This document shows, in pieces, positions 16,101 through 24,622 of a stretch of DNA of 64,000 nucleotides. The first letter of the stretch is position 1. Every line of letters begins with the position of its first letter. The notes beneath the pieces were generated by a model that made no database searches, was not told where the DNA came from, and was given only the letters and a program-made list of their open reading frames with translations. Origin of the DNA: Collinsella aerofaciens (GTDB lineage Bacteria > Actinomycetota > Coriobacteriia > Coriobacteriales > Coriobacteriaceae); NCBI GenBank assembly GCA_008668235.1, contig RQCP01000013.1, positions 1 to 64,000 of the forward strand. Reading direction: 5' to 3'. The position numbers were made by a program, and so were the translations under genes.

Positions 16101-16747
16101 CCGATGGTCTGCCCCGTTGAGCTCACCATGCGGCGGATGCGGTCAATCTCGTCGCCAAAGAACTCAATGCGCACGGGCGCTTTCTCTTGTGCGGGGAACA
16201 CCTCGACGGTGTCGCCGTGAACGCGGAACAGACCGGGCGCATCAGCGGCGCCGGCATTGGTGTAGCCCATGCCCACCAGGCGATGCGGCACCTCGTCAAA
16301 AGGAATCTCCTCGCCCACCGCAAAAGTAGTGGACTCCCAGTAGCGGCTCTCGACTGGCGGCACGCAGCGCAGCAGCGCACGGGCCGAGGCAACCATGATG
16401 CAGTTGTCCCCGCGCACGATGCGTCCCAAGGCCTCGCAGCGCTGCGCCACCACGGCGTCGTCGGGCGTCTGCTCGCGCCAAGGGTAGTCCTTGCGCTCGG
16501 GAAAGCGGCACACGTGCGCCAGCCCCACATAGGCGGCCAGGCTGCGCGCAGCGCGATCGGCCGCGTCCTCGCCGCTCACGATATAGACCGTGGGGCGCGG
16601 ACGGCGCGCAAACTGGGCCGCCGCCATAAGCGTGCGACCCGACTGCGACACGGCCAACGTCACGTCCTCGCCGGCATCGAGCCCGGCCTCGACGGTCTGC
16701 AGCGCCTCGGCAGTGTAGAGCTGCGCGGCTATTCGGTGAATGAGCAT
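13115..16747 (-). CDS. mfd: Transcription-repair coupling factor Mfd
   Basis: The 1210-aa ATP-dependent translocase removes RNA polymerase stalled at DNA lesions and recruits UvrA. The N-terminal UvrB-like damage-recruitment region covers about 1-340. The RNA polymerase-interacting CarD-like domain is near residue 530 (FKPGDYVVHATHGIALF). The RecG-like helicase has Walker A GDVGFGKTE near 685 and DEEQ box IIDEEQRFGV near 785, followed by the TRCF C-terminal domain. The start at 16747 is selected by GGAGGA 5 bases upstream. The tail carries a Gly/Ala-rich linker and a final acidic ASDDD. A terminator of nth separates it from the gene upstream. Confidence 0.97.
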   Translation of the reverse strand: MLIHRIAAQLYTAEALQTVEAGLDAGEDVTLAVSQSGRTLMAAAQFARRPRPTVYIVSGEDAADRAARSLAAYVGLAHVCRFPERKDYPWREQTPDDAVVAQRCEALGRIVRGDNCIMVASARALLRCVPPVESRYWESTTFAVGEEIPFDEVPHRLVGMGYTNAGAADAPGLFRVHGDTVEVFPAQEKAPVRIEFFGDEIDRIRRMVSSTGQTIGNEDSIEIFPCRELALTDEAVHNMHVALYRASQDDSKLAALLEMVDARVVTPELDRFLPVMYGQTVSPLAHVSGKALVVLSEPRSLFDDCLRAYEDIEARAGEAGIDRLDGLYVRAQQLDFGAQQRLNYVSLIRAGGAVTAELKIEQPAIAGSDNRFMTRIQEVVGKRYACVFAIPDRGARESMELTFGDEGITFEESLTAAPENAGAIGDRVRVAAADSADRAARQEAHASIRERKADALNARSLEAGAAQAAAGAAVPTISRGRVTFVDAALPQGVVVPDANLAVFSIADLNARMDANRARSRRKVDITQITFPFKPGDYVVHATHGIALFSEIARQEVGGKERDYFLLEYADGDKLYVPLEQVDRITRYVGPDGDKPRLTRLNTADWTRATNKARKNAKKLAFDLVDLYTRRSSITGIACPPDTPEQIEMEESFPYDETRDQLEAIADIKADMEAPKPMDRLLCGDVGFGKTEVALRAAFKCVDSGRQVMVLCPTTILAQQHYETFFERFAPFGLEVEVLSRFRTPAQQKRALKAFAEGTIDVLIGTHRLLSADVNPKNLGMVIIDEEQRFGVQHKEQLKNLREQIDVLTLSATPIPRTMQMATSGVRDMSLITTPPTGRRPVIVHVGEYDPDVVSAAIRLEVGRGGQVYYVSNRVKTIDDAVARVHEAAPEARVGVAHGKMSPREVEDVMIEFATKKIDVLIATTIVESGIDNATANTLIIEDSQRLGLAQLYQLKGRVGRSATQAYAYFMFPGELPLTEEATARLTALSEFQDLGSGMRIAMRDLEIRGAGSLMGAEQHGNLSSVGFDLFTQMLGQAVAEARGDDDAGVEAASVGINLPADYFLSEEYLPAVDQRVLVYRKLAAAEDLESIDEVQEETEAAHGELPLAGLNLFNRARIRIRGERLGLESVTLSGGRITFLGVDVPKKVAFELKTRYGAVNFPKSRKLSVPYKAGAGAGSGLGRGLDANDGTGPVTAALMLLQQLGASDDD

Positions 16748-16777
16748 GCTGTTCCTCCGGCATTGCAACGCCAAAAG

Positions 16778-16800
16778 CCCGCCGAGGCAAGCTCGGCGGG
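16778..16800 (-). terminator. Terminator of nth
   Basis: CCCGCCGAG at 16778-16786 pairs with 16792-16800, with a 5-nt loop and TTTT following on the minus strand. It is 105 bases beyond the nth stop and just upstream of mfd. Confidence 0.8.
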
Positions 16801-16904
16801 TATGCGGCGGATTTCATTGCCTGTCATGGTAGCGCATGGAGAGGACTCCGGCTCAAGGGCAAACCCAGCCCCGCAAAAAACGCCAGACGAAGATGCGTTC
16901 CGCC

Positions 16905-17570
16905 CTACCCCGCTACGCGCACGCTGGGGCACAAATCTGCCAGCGGACACTCGTCACACTTGGGTTTGCGGGCGTCGCAGACCTCGCGACCGAAGGTGAT
17001 CCACTGATGGTTAACCGACTCCCAATACTCGTGCGGCAAAATCTTGAGCAAATCCTGCTCGGTCTTGAGCGGCTCCTTTGCATGCGTCTTGGGACTCAGC
17101 ATCAGGCGGTGCGCAATGCGGTTGACGTGCGTGTCCACCGCAATGCCCTCCACGATGCCATACCCCACGTTGAGCACGATGTTCGCCGTCTTGCGTCCCA
17201 CGCCCGGCAGCTTCACGAGTTCCTTCATGTCGGCCGGCACCTCGCCGCCATAGTCGGCGACGATCATCTGCGCGGCCTCGACGGCATGCTTGGCTTTGCT
17301 CTTGTAGAAGCCGAGTGACTTGATGGTGTCTGCCACGTCAGCCACGCTCGCCCCGGCCATGGCCTCGGGCGTGGGCCACTGGGCAAACAGCCGCGGCGTC
17401 ACCTTGTTGACCTGCGCATCGGTCGTTTGCGCCGAGAGCAGCACCGCGATCAGCAGGCGGAAGGGATTCTCGTGATCCAAAAAGCACTCGACCGGGCCAT
17501 AGCGACGGTTGAGGCGCTCACACACCTCGATGGCGCGCTCGCGCTTGGCGGCATTGGTCTCGCGTGGCAT
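16905..17570 (-). CDS. nth: Endonuclease III
   Basis: The 221-aa bifunctional DNA glycosylase/AP lyase excises oxidised pyrimidines. The helix-hairpin-helix LPGVGRKTANIVL holds catalytic Lys127, and Asp146 lies in VDTHVNRI. A complete 4Fe-4S loop is present: Cys198, Cys205, Cys208 and Cys214 (C-x6-C-x2-C-x5-C). The start at 17570 is preceded by AGGAG; an in-frame upstream extension has no ribosome binding site. Its 3' end carries its own terminator. The intact cluster contrasts with the MutY-like glycosylase at 24623-25528, which has none. Confidence 0.97.
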   Translation of the reverse strand: MPRETNAAKRERAIEVCERLNRRYGPVECFLDHENPFRLLIAVLLSAQTTDAQVNKVTPRLFAQWPTPEAMAGASVADVADTIKSLGFYKSKAKHAVEAAQMIVADYGGEVPADMKELVKLPGVGRKTANIVLNVGYGIVEGIAVDTHVNRIAHRLMLSPKTHAKEPLKTEQDLLKILPHEYWESVNHQWITFGREVCDARKPKCDECPLADLCPSVRVAG

Positions 17571-17633
17571 AACGACTCCTCGGCTCAACGGCACAATAAA
17601 CTTATGGGCACAATTGTCCCACGTCCGAGACGC

Positions 17634-19436
<1,803 letters not shown>

Positions 19437-19561
19437 GGGCTTCCTTTCGCGTCTGATAGGGCGAAACGCCATTGTTGCACACTAAAGCGCACTTCAGGCA
19501 AGTGCGACGCGAAAAGCGCCCGCGCCCCGCGCTTGCGCAGGCGCCCCGCCGTCAGATGAAG

Positions 19562-20917
19562 CTAGTCCTCGTCTTTTTGGTCTGCGAGCAGGCTCGCAGA
19601 CGTAAGCCCCAAGATCTCGTCGGCCTCCTCGGCATCTTCCAGGGCGTCGATGTCCTTGAGCTTGCGCTCCATGACGTTGGTGCGCGTGGTGATGATGCCC
19701 TCGACCGTTTTGCCCGCGGTCTCGATCTGCTGCTGGGCGCGGCGCAGCGCCTTTTGATAGCGCGGCAGCTCGGCCTTGACAGCGGAGAGCACGCGCAGTA
19801 CATCGTCGGTGCGTTTTTGCAGCTTAAACGTTTGGTAACTCATCTGCAGGCTGTTGAGAATGGCCGCCATGGTGCTGGGGCCGGCAACGTTGACGTGATA
19901 GTCGCGGCCCAGGGTCTCGATAAGCCCGGGGCGGCTGACGACCTCGGCGTACAGTCCTTCAAACGGCACGAACATGATGCCAAAGTTGGTCGTTGCCGGC
20001 ACACTCAGGTACTTTTCGCAGATATCCTTGGCCTCGCGCTTGACCATGGTGTCGAGCGTCTTGCGCGCAGCCGCCACGGTCTCCGCATCGCCCGACTCCT
20101 GCGCGTCGAGCAAATGCTCGTACGCGTCGCCCGGAAACTTGGAGTCAATCGGCAGCAGCACGGGGTCGCCCTCGTCCACCGGCAGCTTGACGGCAAACTC
20201 AACACGCTCCGAGGCTCCGGGCCTGGTGGCAACGTTTTCCAGATACTGGTCGGGTGTGAGGATGTCCGCCAGAATTGCACCCAGCTGCACCTCGCCCAAA
20301 ATACCGCGCGCCTTCACATTGCCCAGCACGCGCTTAAGATCGCCCACGCCGGTGGCGATGGACTGCATGTCGCCCAGGCCCTTGTACACGGCCTCGAGCT
20401 GGTCGCTCACCTGCTTAAACGATGCCGACAGGCGATCGTTGAGCGTGCGGGAGAGTTTCTCGTCCACCGTCGCGCGCATCTGATCGAGTTGCGCATTGTT
20501 GTCTTTGCGGATAGCACCCAGCTGGGCATCGACCGTCTCGCGCACCTTGTCCAGGCGGTGCTCGATGCCCTCGCGGTTGGCACCGAGCTGTTGGGCCGTC
20601 TCGCGGCGAAGGTCATCCATCCGGTCAGCAGCTTGCGAAAACTCACGTGCGATGGTCAGGTAACGTTGCTGCTCCACGGCCGCATCTGTCGTCTGCTGCT
20701 GCGCGATGGCGTTGGCCGTGCGGCGAGTTTCGGCCAGCGCGACGTTCAGGGCATCGAGCGCGTTGTTGGCCTGCTCGAGTGCTGCCAGCGTTTCCGCGCT
20801 ACTGTCGCCACGCTCCCGCAACTCGGCACGCAGGCTCTTGAGCTGGAGGGCGCAAGCCACAGCAACCCCCACCGCCACCAAAGCGATCACAACAAGCACA
20901 ATATCAATAGCAGACAT
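19562..20917 (-). CDS. rmuC: DNA recombination protein RmuC
   Basis: The 451-aa protein has one N-terminal membrane anchor (about residues 4-24), a long coiled coil (about 25-190, rich in Ala/Glu/Leu heptads) and the RmuC nuclease-like core (about 200-400; LGEVQLGAILADIL, LPIDSKFPGDAYEHLL, FMFVPFEGLYAEV-type segment). RmuC limits inversions and rearrangements at repeats. The start at 20917 follows a GGAG. The acidic tail ends QKDED. It lies just downstream of the nucleotidyltransferase/HTH pair but is not obviously coupled to it. Confidence 0.93.
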   Translation of the reverse strand: MSAIDIVLVVIALVAVGVAVACALQLKSLRAELRERGDSSAETLAALEQANNALDALNVALAETRRTANAIAQQQTTDAAVEQQRYLTIAREFSQAADRMDDLRRETAQQLGANREGIEHRLDKVRETVDAQLGAIRKDNNAQLDQMRATVDEKLSRTLNDRLSASFKQVSDQLEAVYKGLGDMQSIATGVGDLKRVLGNVKARGILGEVQLGAILADILTPDQYLENVATRPGASERVEFAVKLPVDEGDPVLLPIDSKFPGDAYEHLLDAQESGDAETVAAARKTLDTMVKREAKDICEKYLSVPATTNFGIMFVPFEGLYAEVVSRPGLIETLGRDYHVNVAGPSTMAAILNSLQMSYQTFKLQKRTDDVLRVLSAVKAELPRYQKALRRAQQQIETAGKTVEGIITTRTNVMERKLKDIDALEDAEEADEILGLTSASLLADQKDED

Positions 20918-20968
20918 AAACTCCGCCCAACAAACCCAATCGAGCACCAATCAAAACCGCGATCAATC

Positions 20969-21532
20969 TTACCCCGTCACACACACCGGGCGCCCGGCCC
21001 CTTCTTGGGTGCCCCTCTCCTCCGCATATTCCATAATGCGGCGCGCCGTTTTCCTGCTCACCTTTGAGTCATCGCCGGCTAAATATGCGTACACGTTTCC
21101 CTTATTCAGATTCAAATCGCGGCAGAGACCGTAGCGCGTTACACCCGATTCCTCTAGCGCTCCCAACGTTCTTTTTCGCATCAGGGCGTTGATCCTTCTG
21201 TCCGCCACTGGCTTTTCCTTCACCGCTCTATACGCACGCCAAACGTTGGCATAACGATTAGGAAGTTTGTCCTCAGCGCATAGAGATGCCAGGCTACCCA
21301 TTTGGGCGTACAAGGACAAAACGCCTCGGTAACCCTCTTCCATCCACGAACCCTCGGATAAGCCCAGAACGTATTCGGCTTTACCCTGTGCCAAAGCGAG
21401 CAAAAACAGGGGCTCCGCCACGCGCGGCGCAACCGTCGTCGCTTGCTTAACCAGTTTTCTAAAACTGAGCGACTGCTGTCCGGATAGCTCTCGGCAATAG
21501 CCTTTTAAGAATCCCTCAAAGGTCAGATTCAA
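20969..21532 (-). CDS. Helix-turn-helix partner of a nucleotidyltransferase, candidate antitoxin
   Basis: The 187-aa protein is not one I recognise by name. The start is TTG at 21532: AAGGAG lies 8 bases upstream, and the codon overlaps the stop of the upstream gene as TTGA, which implies translational coupling. The N-terminal two thirds are helical (FRKLVKQATTVAPRVAEPLF). Residues about 118-170 look like a helix-turn-helix (GVTRYGLCRDLNLNKGNVYA, followed by KVSRKTARRIMEYAEE). The base composition of the pair is lower in GC than its neighbours. Paired with a nucleotidyltransferase, it most resembles the regulatory/neutralising half of a toxin-antitoxin module. It could also be a simple operon regulator. 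Confidence 0.6.
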   Translation of the reverse strand: MNLTFEGFLKGYCRELSGQQSLSFRKLVKQATTVAPRVAEPLFLLALAQGKAEYVLGLSEGSWMEEGYRGVLSLYAQMGSLASLCAEDKLPNRYANVWRAYRAVKEKPVADRRINALMRKRTLGALEESGVTRYGLCRDLNLNKGNVYAYLAGDDSKVSRKTARRIMEYAEERGTQEGAGRPVCVTG

Positions 21533-22059
21533 CCGAGCACCTCCTTTTTGTATTGGCTGTATGCGCAGACCATCTCTTGATAACTCCGCTCCGAAGGCGA
21601 CGACGCCAGCGCCTCGCCCTCGTCGAATATAAGCCGTTCGAGCAGCCCCCAATCAAGTCGGTCGACGAATGCCCGACTATGAAGATCGACGATGTCGTTC
21701 GGGCGGCAGGCATAGAGCTTCATTACCGCCAGGTCCTCCAAGGATGGCGTAAAGTACCTGATAAAGCGCGCCCCAATATCCAAGGGAATCAAACGATCTT
21801 CGTAATTGAACGGCATCTGATTACAATATGCCACCGCCATACCATTCACCTCGGGGTATCGAGCTATGATCTCACGGAGGCACCTATCTGCCTCAAACAC
21901 ATCAATGTCATGTGTAACCGAACGATTCGTCACATCGTTTAGCATGAAGGCGCTTCCTCCCACCAATACAACGTTCGGCCTGTCGTCTCTTGGACCTATT
22001 TCCAGCTCCGCCTCTTCGTCAATGCCCAAAAGAGTCTGTTCTAAATCCTGCTTATACAT
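21529..22059 (-). CDS. Small nucleotidyltransferase-fold protein, candidate toxin
   Basis: The 176-aa protein has the minimal nucleotidyltransferase signature: Gly34-Gly35-Ser36 in VVLVGGSAFML, then Asp51 and Asp53 in THDIDVFEAD. A supporting acidic strand (IPLDIGARFIRYF) and the helix EDLAVMKLYACRPNDIVDL follow, as in DUF6036/AbiEii-like families. In known modules such enzymes transfer nucleotides to tRNA or proteins, or serve as toxin or antitoxin. It is the first gene of a two-gene operon with the HTH partner. An AT-rich stretch at 22060-22100 should contain the promoter. The start has no strong Shine-Dalgarno. Function is inferred. Confidence 0.65.
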   Translation of the reverse strand: MYKQDLEQTLLGIDEEAELEIGPRDDRPNVVLVGGSAFMLNDVTNRSVTHDIDVFEADRCLREIIARYPEVNGMAVAYCNQMPFNYEDRLIPLDIGARFIRYFTPSLEDLAVMKLYACRPNDIVDLHSRAFVDRLDWGLLERLIFDEGEALASSPSERSYQEMVCAYSQYKKEVLG

Positions 22060-22182
22060 AACAAATCCTATTATTATTCATCTTCAATAATACTATTCAG
22101 TCGCACGACAGGACCAACAGGATGCAAGAATTCCGCTCGTGGCGATAATCCCTACACCCTAGAAGTCCTAATGTGGCAAACG

Positions 22183-22617
22183 CTAACTCTCCCAGCCGGC
22201 GCGGATTGTTGTTATGACATCGCCTAGGCGCTGGCCGAGGGCTGACAGATGTTGGAGCACTTCGCCGGGCGAAGCACCGTTGAGGATGCAGGTGAGCGCA
22301 TACGACGCCAGAAAGATGGCCGCAAGCCCTAACGGGATGAGCACGATCATCGCCAAGGTGCGCAGGCGCTGGCCCACGCGGCGACGACGCGCACGACGCT
22401 TGTCGAACGCGAGCTCCTGCGCATATGAATCTTGCTGTACGGAATAGGCCTCTGGTGCCGATTCGCACCCGGGCACAGCTGCAGGTACAGCAGCGGGCAC
22501 GACATTTTGCGCAAAGGGCTGGGCTGCCGCCCCTTGCATTTGCATCTCCATGAGTCGTTGCTGCTGACGCAGCATGCGCTCAGCTTGTTGCTGCGGAGTC
22601 TCAAGAAACAGGTCCAT
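22183..22617 (-). CDS. Small single-pass membrane protein, unknown function
   Basis: The 144-aa protein is not one I recognise. The N-terminal half is Gln/Met/Ala-rich (QQQAERMLRQQQRLMEMQMQ, then a Pro/Ala/Val stretch). A basic cluster, KRRARRRRVGQRLR, precedes one membrane helix (about LAMIVLIPLGLAAIFLASYA), and a short outer tail follows. The positive-inside rule puts the Gln-rich part in the cytosol. The start at 22617 is preceded by GGAGG at 5 bases. No operon partner is evident. The upstream 435 bases hold repeat family C copy 1. Confidence 0.65.
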   Translation of the reverse strand: MDLFLETPQQQAERMLRQQQRLMEMQMQGAAAQPFAQNVVPAAVPAAVPGCESAPEAYSVQQDSYAQELAFDKRRARRRRVGQRLRTLAMIVLIPLGLAAIFLASYALTCILNGASPGEVLQHLSALGQRLGDVITTIRAGWES

Positions 22618-22869
22618 GTTGGCCTCCAAAGTCGGAGCATTCGACGCTTACGACCAGCATCCCGCACCGCCATGACCGCGACAACGCAATCGCCGGCAAT
22701 AGCCACAAAGTTTCTTTTGCTCAAAAGCTGTCGAAAAGCTCAACAACTCCCCTACCAGCACTTTCTCTGAGCTTTTTTCGCCAGCAATCTTTTGGCCTTC
22801 CACCCTTACGCCAACTGACCAAAATCTAACCAAAAGCTTGACGAAAATTGTGGAGACCGGGACCCCTTA
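22618..22869. other. Intergenic region upstream of the small membrane protein gene
   Basis: About 250 bases without a supported gene. On the minus strand GAGCTTTTCGACAGCTTTTG and a loosely similar GAGCTTTTTTCGCCAGC recur about 45 bases apart, which could be a degenerate operator repeat or leader sequence. I see no recognised riboswitch or tRNA here. Confidence 0.3.
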
Positions 22870-23035
22870 CAAAAACGTGCCGCCCCAAAAGGGGCGGCAC
22901 GCTAACTTCTTATCAGTTTTTCAGTAACGAGCATGCGACGACCCAACGCCGGGGCGCAGGGCGGGGAAACCTTTGCCTCGCGCGACCCTGCGAAGCCGTG
23001 AGCGAGAGGGAAAGGTTTCCCCGCCCTGCGCTCCG
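22870..23035 (-). repeat. Structured 3' element, family C copy 1
   Basis: Reading on the minus strand after the 23053-23685 gene: a long hairpin (arms 23011-23031 and 22954-22974, 21 bp perfect plus further pairs outside, 36-nt loop), then a spacer of about 50 bases, then a terminator at 22876-22901. The same layout with about 80% shared sequence outside the mid-stem lies at 23770-23950. The mid-stem differs between copies, yet both are fully paired. Confidence 0.75.
22876..22901 (-). terminator. Rho-independent terminator of family C copy 1
   Basis: CGTGCCGCCCC at 22876-22886 pairs perfectly with 22891-22901 over a 4-nt loop. On the minus strand it is followed by TTTTTGT. It terminates the gene at 23053-23685. 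Confidence 0.9.
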
Positions 23036-23052
23036 TGGTCGGTGAGGACAGA

Positions 23053-23685
23053 CTACATGCCCGCGAGACCGCGGGCGGCGGTGGCGCACATAAACGCCAG
23101 GACCAGAATCACGAGCGAGCCGGCAATGTCAGCCAGGGCGCCCGCAAAGCGACGCTCAAACAACCAGCTCTCAAAGTGCGGGGCGACGTTGCGCCAAACA
23201 CGCCACAGCAAGATGCCCATACCGATGACGCCTGGGATATTGAGCAGTAGGATCTCGGAGCACAAAAGACCGATCAGGTTGCCGGCGGCAAAACCAGCGT
23301 CGCCCTCGCAGTATTTGCGATAAATCATGTACAACATGTACGCCACAAACGGCTGCAGGCACGCAGAGATAAACGTAACCACCATCGAGGGGTCCTGAGA
23401 AAAGACATCGGTGAGTTTATCGACACTCGTGGCATCTTTCGAAGCCAAGAACAAGCCAATGACCACCACGGGCACCACGCCCAAGATAACCTCGACCAGA
23501 GTAAACAACTTAGCAGTCAGATCCTCGCTAGCCGTATTGAGGTGAGGCGCCCACTCAGGATGAGCATGCGCGCCAACCTTCTTGTCCTTCTCGACACGAT
23601 CGACCTTTTTACCCTCGGCAACCCGACGACCAGGATCCTTGCGAGTTCCCGCCGCAGCAACCCGAGCCCGAGACTTCTTACCCAT
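23053..23685 (-). CDS. Multi-pass membrane protein, unknown function
   Basis: The 210-aa protein is not one I recognise. A basic cytosolic N-terminus (about 1-45; GKKSRARVAAAG, KVDRVEKDKKVG) precedes four or so hydrophobic segments, including LVEVILGVVPVVVIGLFLAS, MVVTFISACLQPFVAYMLYM, LIGLLCSEILLLNIPGVIGM and a C-terminal VILVLAFMCATAARGLAGM. The start at 23685 has GAGGTG upstream. It is monocistronic by appearance: its own terminator element follows, and rubrerythrin with a paralogous element lies upstream. Confidence 0.7.
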   Translation of the reverse strand: MGKKSRARVAAAGTRKDPGRRVAEGKKVDRVEKDKKVGAHAHPEWAPHLNTASEDLTAKLFTLVEVILGVVPVVVIGLFLASKDATSVDKLTDVFSQDPSMVVTFISACLQPFVAYMLYMIYRKYCEGDAGFAAGNLIGLLCSEILLLNIPGVIGMGILLWRVWRNVAPHFESWLFERRFAGALADIAGSLVILVLAFMCATAARGLAGM

Positions 23686-23769
23686 AACCAACACCTCACA
23701 AGAGGAAACGAATAGCCAACGCTACCCAGTGTACCCTCTAAGCAACGTCACCGCCCCAACCGGCCCCCA

Positions 23770-23950
23770 CAAAAACGTGCCGCCCCATAAGGGGCGGCAC
23801 ACAAACTTCTTATCAGCTTTTCTGTAACGAGCACGCGACGACCCAACGCCAGAGCGCAGGGCGGGAGGCCGGATCGCCTTCCCTCAACGCGACCCTGCGG
23901 AGCTGTGAGCGGGGAGGGAAGGCGATCCGGCCTCCCGCCCTGCGCTCCGC
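23770..23950 (-). repeat. Structured 3' element, family C copy 2
   Basis: After the rubrerythrin stop comes a hairpin with 33-bp perfect arms (23915-23947 with 23852-23884) and a 30-nt loop. Next come the spacer shared with copy 1 (ACTTCTTATCAG, TAACGAGCA, CGACGACCCAACGCC on the plus strand) and the terminator at 23777-23800. Loop sequence CGCGACCCTGCG is shared with copy 1, as are the outer stem bases GCGCAGGGCGGG; the inner 15-20 bp differ but pair. Confidence 0.75.
23777..23800 (-). terminator. Rho-independent terminator of rubrerythrin
   Basis: GTGCCGCCCC at 23777-23786 pairs with 23791-23800 over ATAA; TTTTTGT follows on the minus strand. Confidence 0.9.
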
Positions 23951-23968
23951 AGCAGCCAGCGCCAAGCG

Positions 23969-24508
23969 CTAGTAGTTCACCACCTGCTCCTCAAAGTACG
24001 CCTTCGGGTGGTTACACACCGGGCACACCTCAGGCGCCTCGGCACCAACGTGCAGGTGCCCGCAGTTCAGGCACTTCCACACCTTCACGCCCTCACGCTC
24101 AAACACCTCGCCCGACTCGATGCGCTCGACGAGTTTGTTGTAGCGCTCCTCGTGGGCCTTCTCGACGGCGGCGACGCCACGGAACTTCTCGGCGATCTCG
24201 ACAAAGCCCTCCTCCTCGGCGGTCTTGGCGAACTCGTCGTACATCGTGGTCCACTCGTAGTTCTCGCCCGCAGCGGCGTCGCGCAGGTTGTCCAGAGTGC
24301 CCGGAACGGCGCCGTCGTGCAGATACTTAAACCACAGCTTGGCGTGCTCGGACTCGTTGCCCGCCGTCTCGGCAAAAATATTCGAGATCTGAACGTAGCC
24401 GTCCTTTTTGGCCTTGGATGCATAGTAGCGATACTTGGTGTGTGCCTGGGACTCACCGGCAAAAGCGGTCTCGAGGTTCTTCTTGGTTTGGGAATTCTCA
24501 AAATCCAT
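23969..24508 (-). CDS. Rubrerythrin
   Basis: The 179-aa cytosolic peroxidase protects anaerobes from hydrogen peroxide. The ferritin-like diiron domain (about 1-140) shows the ligands in AGESQAHTKYR (Glu19), GNESEHAKLW and VEKAHEERY. The C-terminal rubredoxin domain carries two CxxC pairs (KCLNCGH and VCPVCNHPKAYF) for a single iron. The length is typical of classical rubrerythrin. The start at 24508 follows GAAGGG. It stands alone, ended by the family C element. It supports an anaerobic host with some oxygen stress. Confidence 0.95.
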   Translation of the reverse strand: MDFENSQTKKNLETAFAGESQAHTKYRYYASKAKKDGYVQISNIFAETAGNESEHAKLWFKYLHDGAVPGTLDNLRDAAAGENYEWTTMYDEFAKTAEEEGFVEIAEKFRGVAAVEKAHEERYNKLVERIESGEVFEREGVKVWKCLNCGHLHVGAEAPEVCPVCNHPKAYFEEQVVNY

Positions 24509-24622
24509 AGGTGTACTTCCCTTCAACGCATGCCGCCCACAGACTTTGAGCGGCCTTGCTTTAAGGATGCCCTCATGCCGAGAATTTAAACCTTACAATC
24601 CCGTTCTTCAGATTCGAGTGAG

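Noticed and set aside
13691..16120. An 809-codon open frame opposite mfd
   Set aside because: Same reason: antisense to an intact mfd, His/Arg/Ala-rich, no ribosome binding site or domain.
22648..22833. A 61-codon frame on the minus strand (Cys/Arg-rich C-terminus)
   Set aside because: No ribosome binding site, no domain, and it overlaps a region that looks like leader sequence; not supported as a gene.
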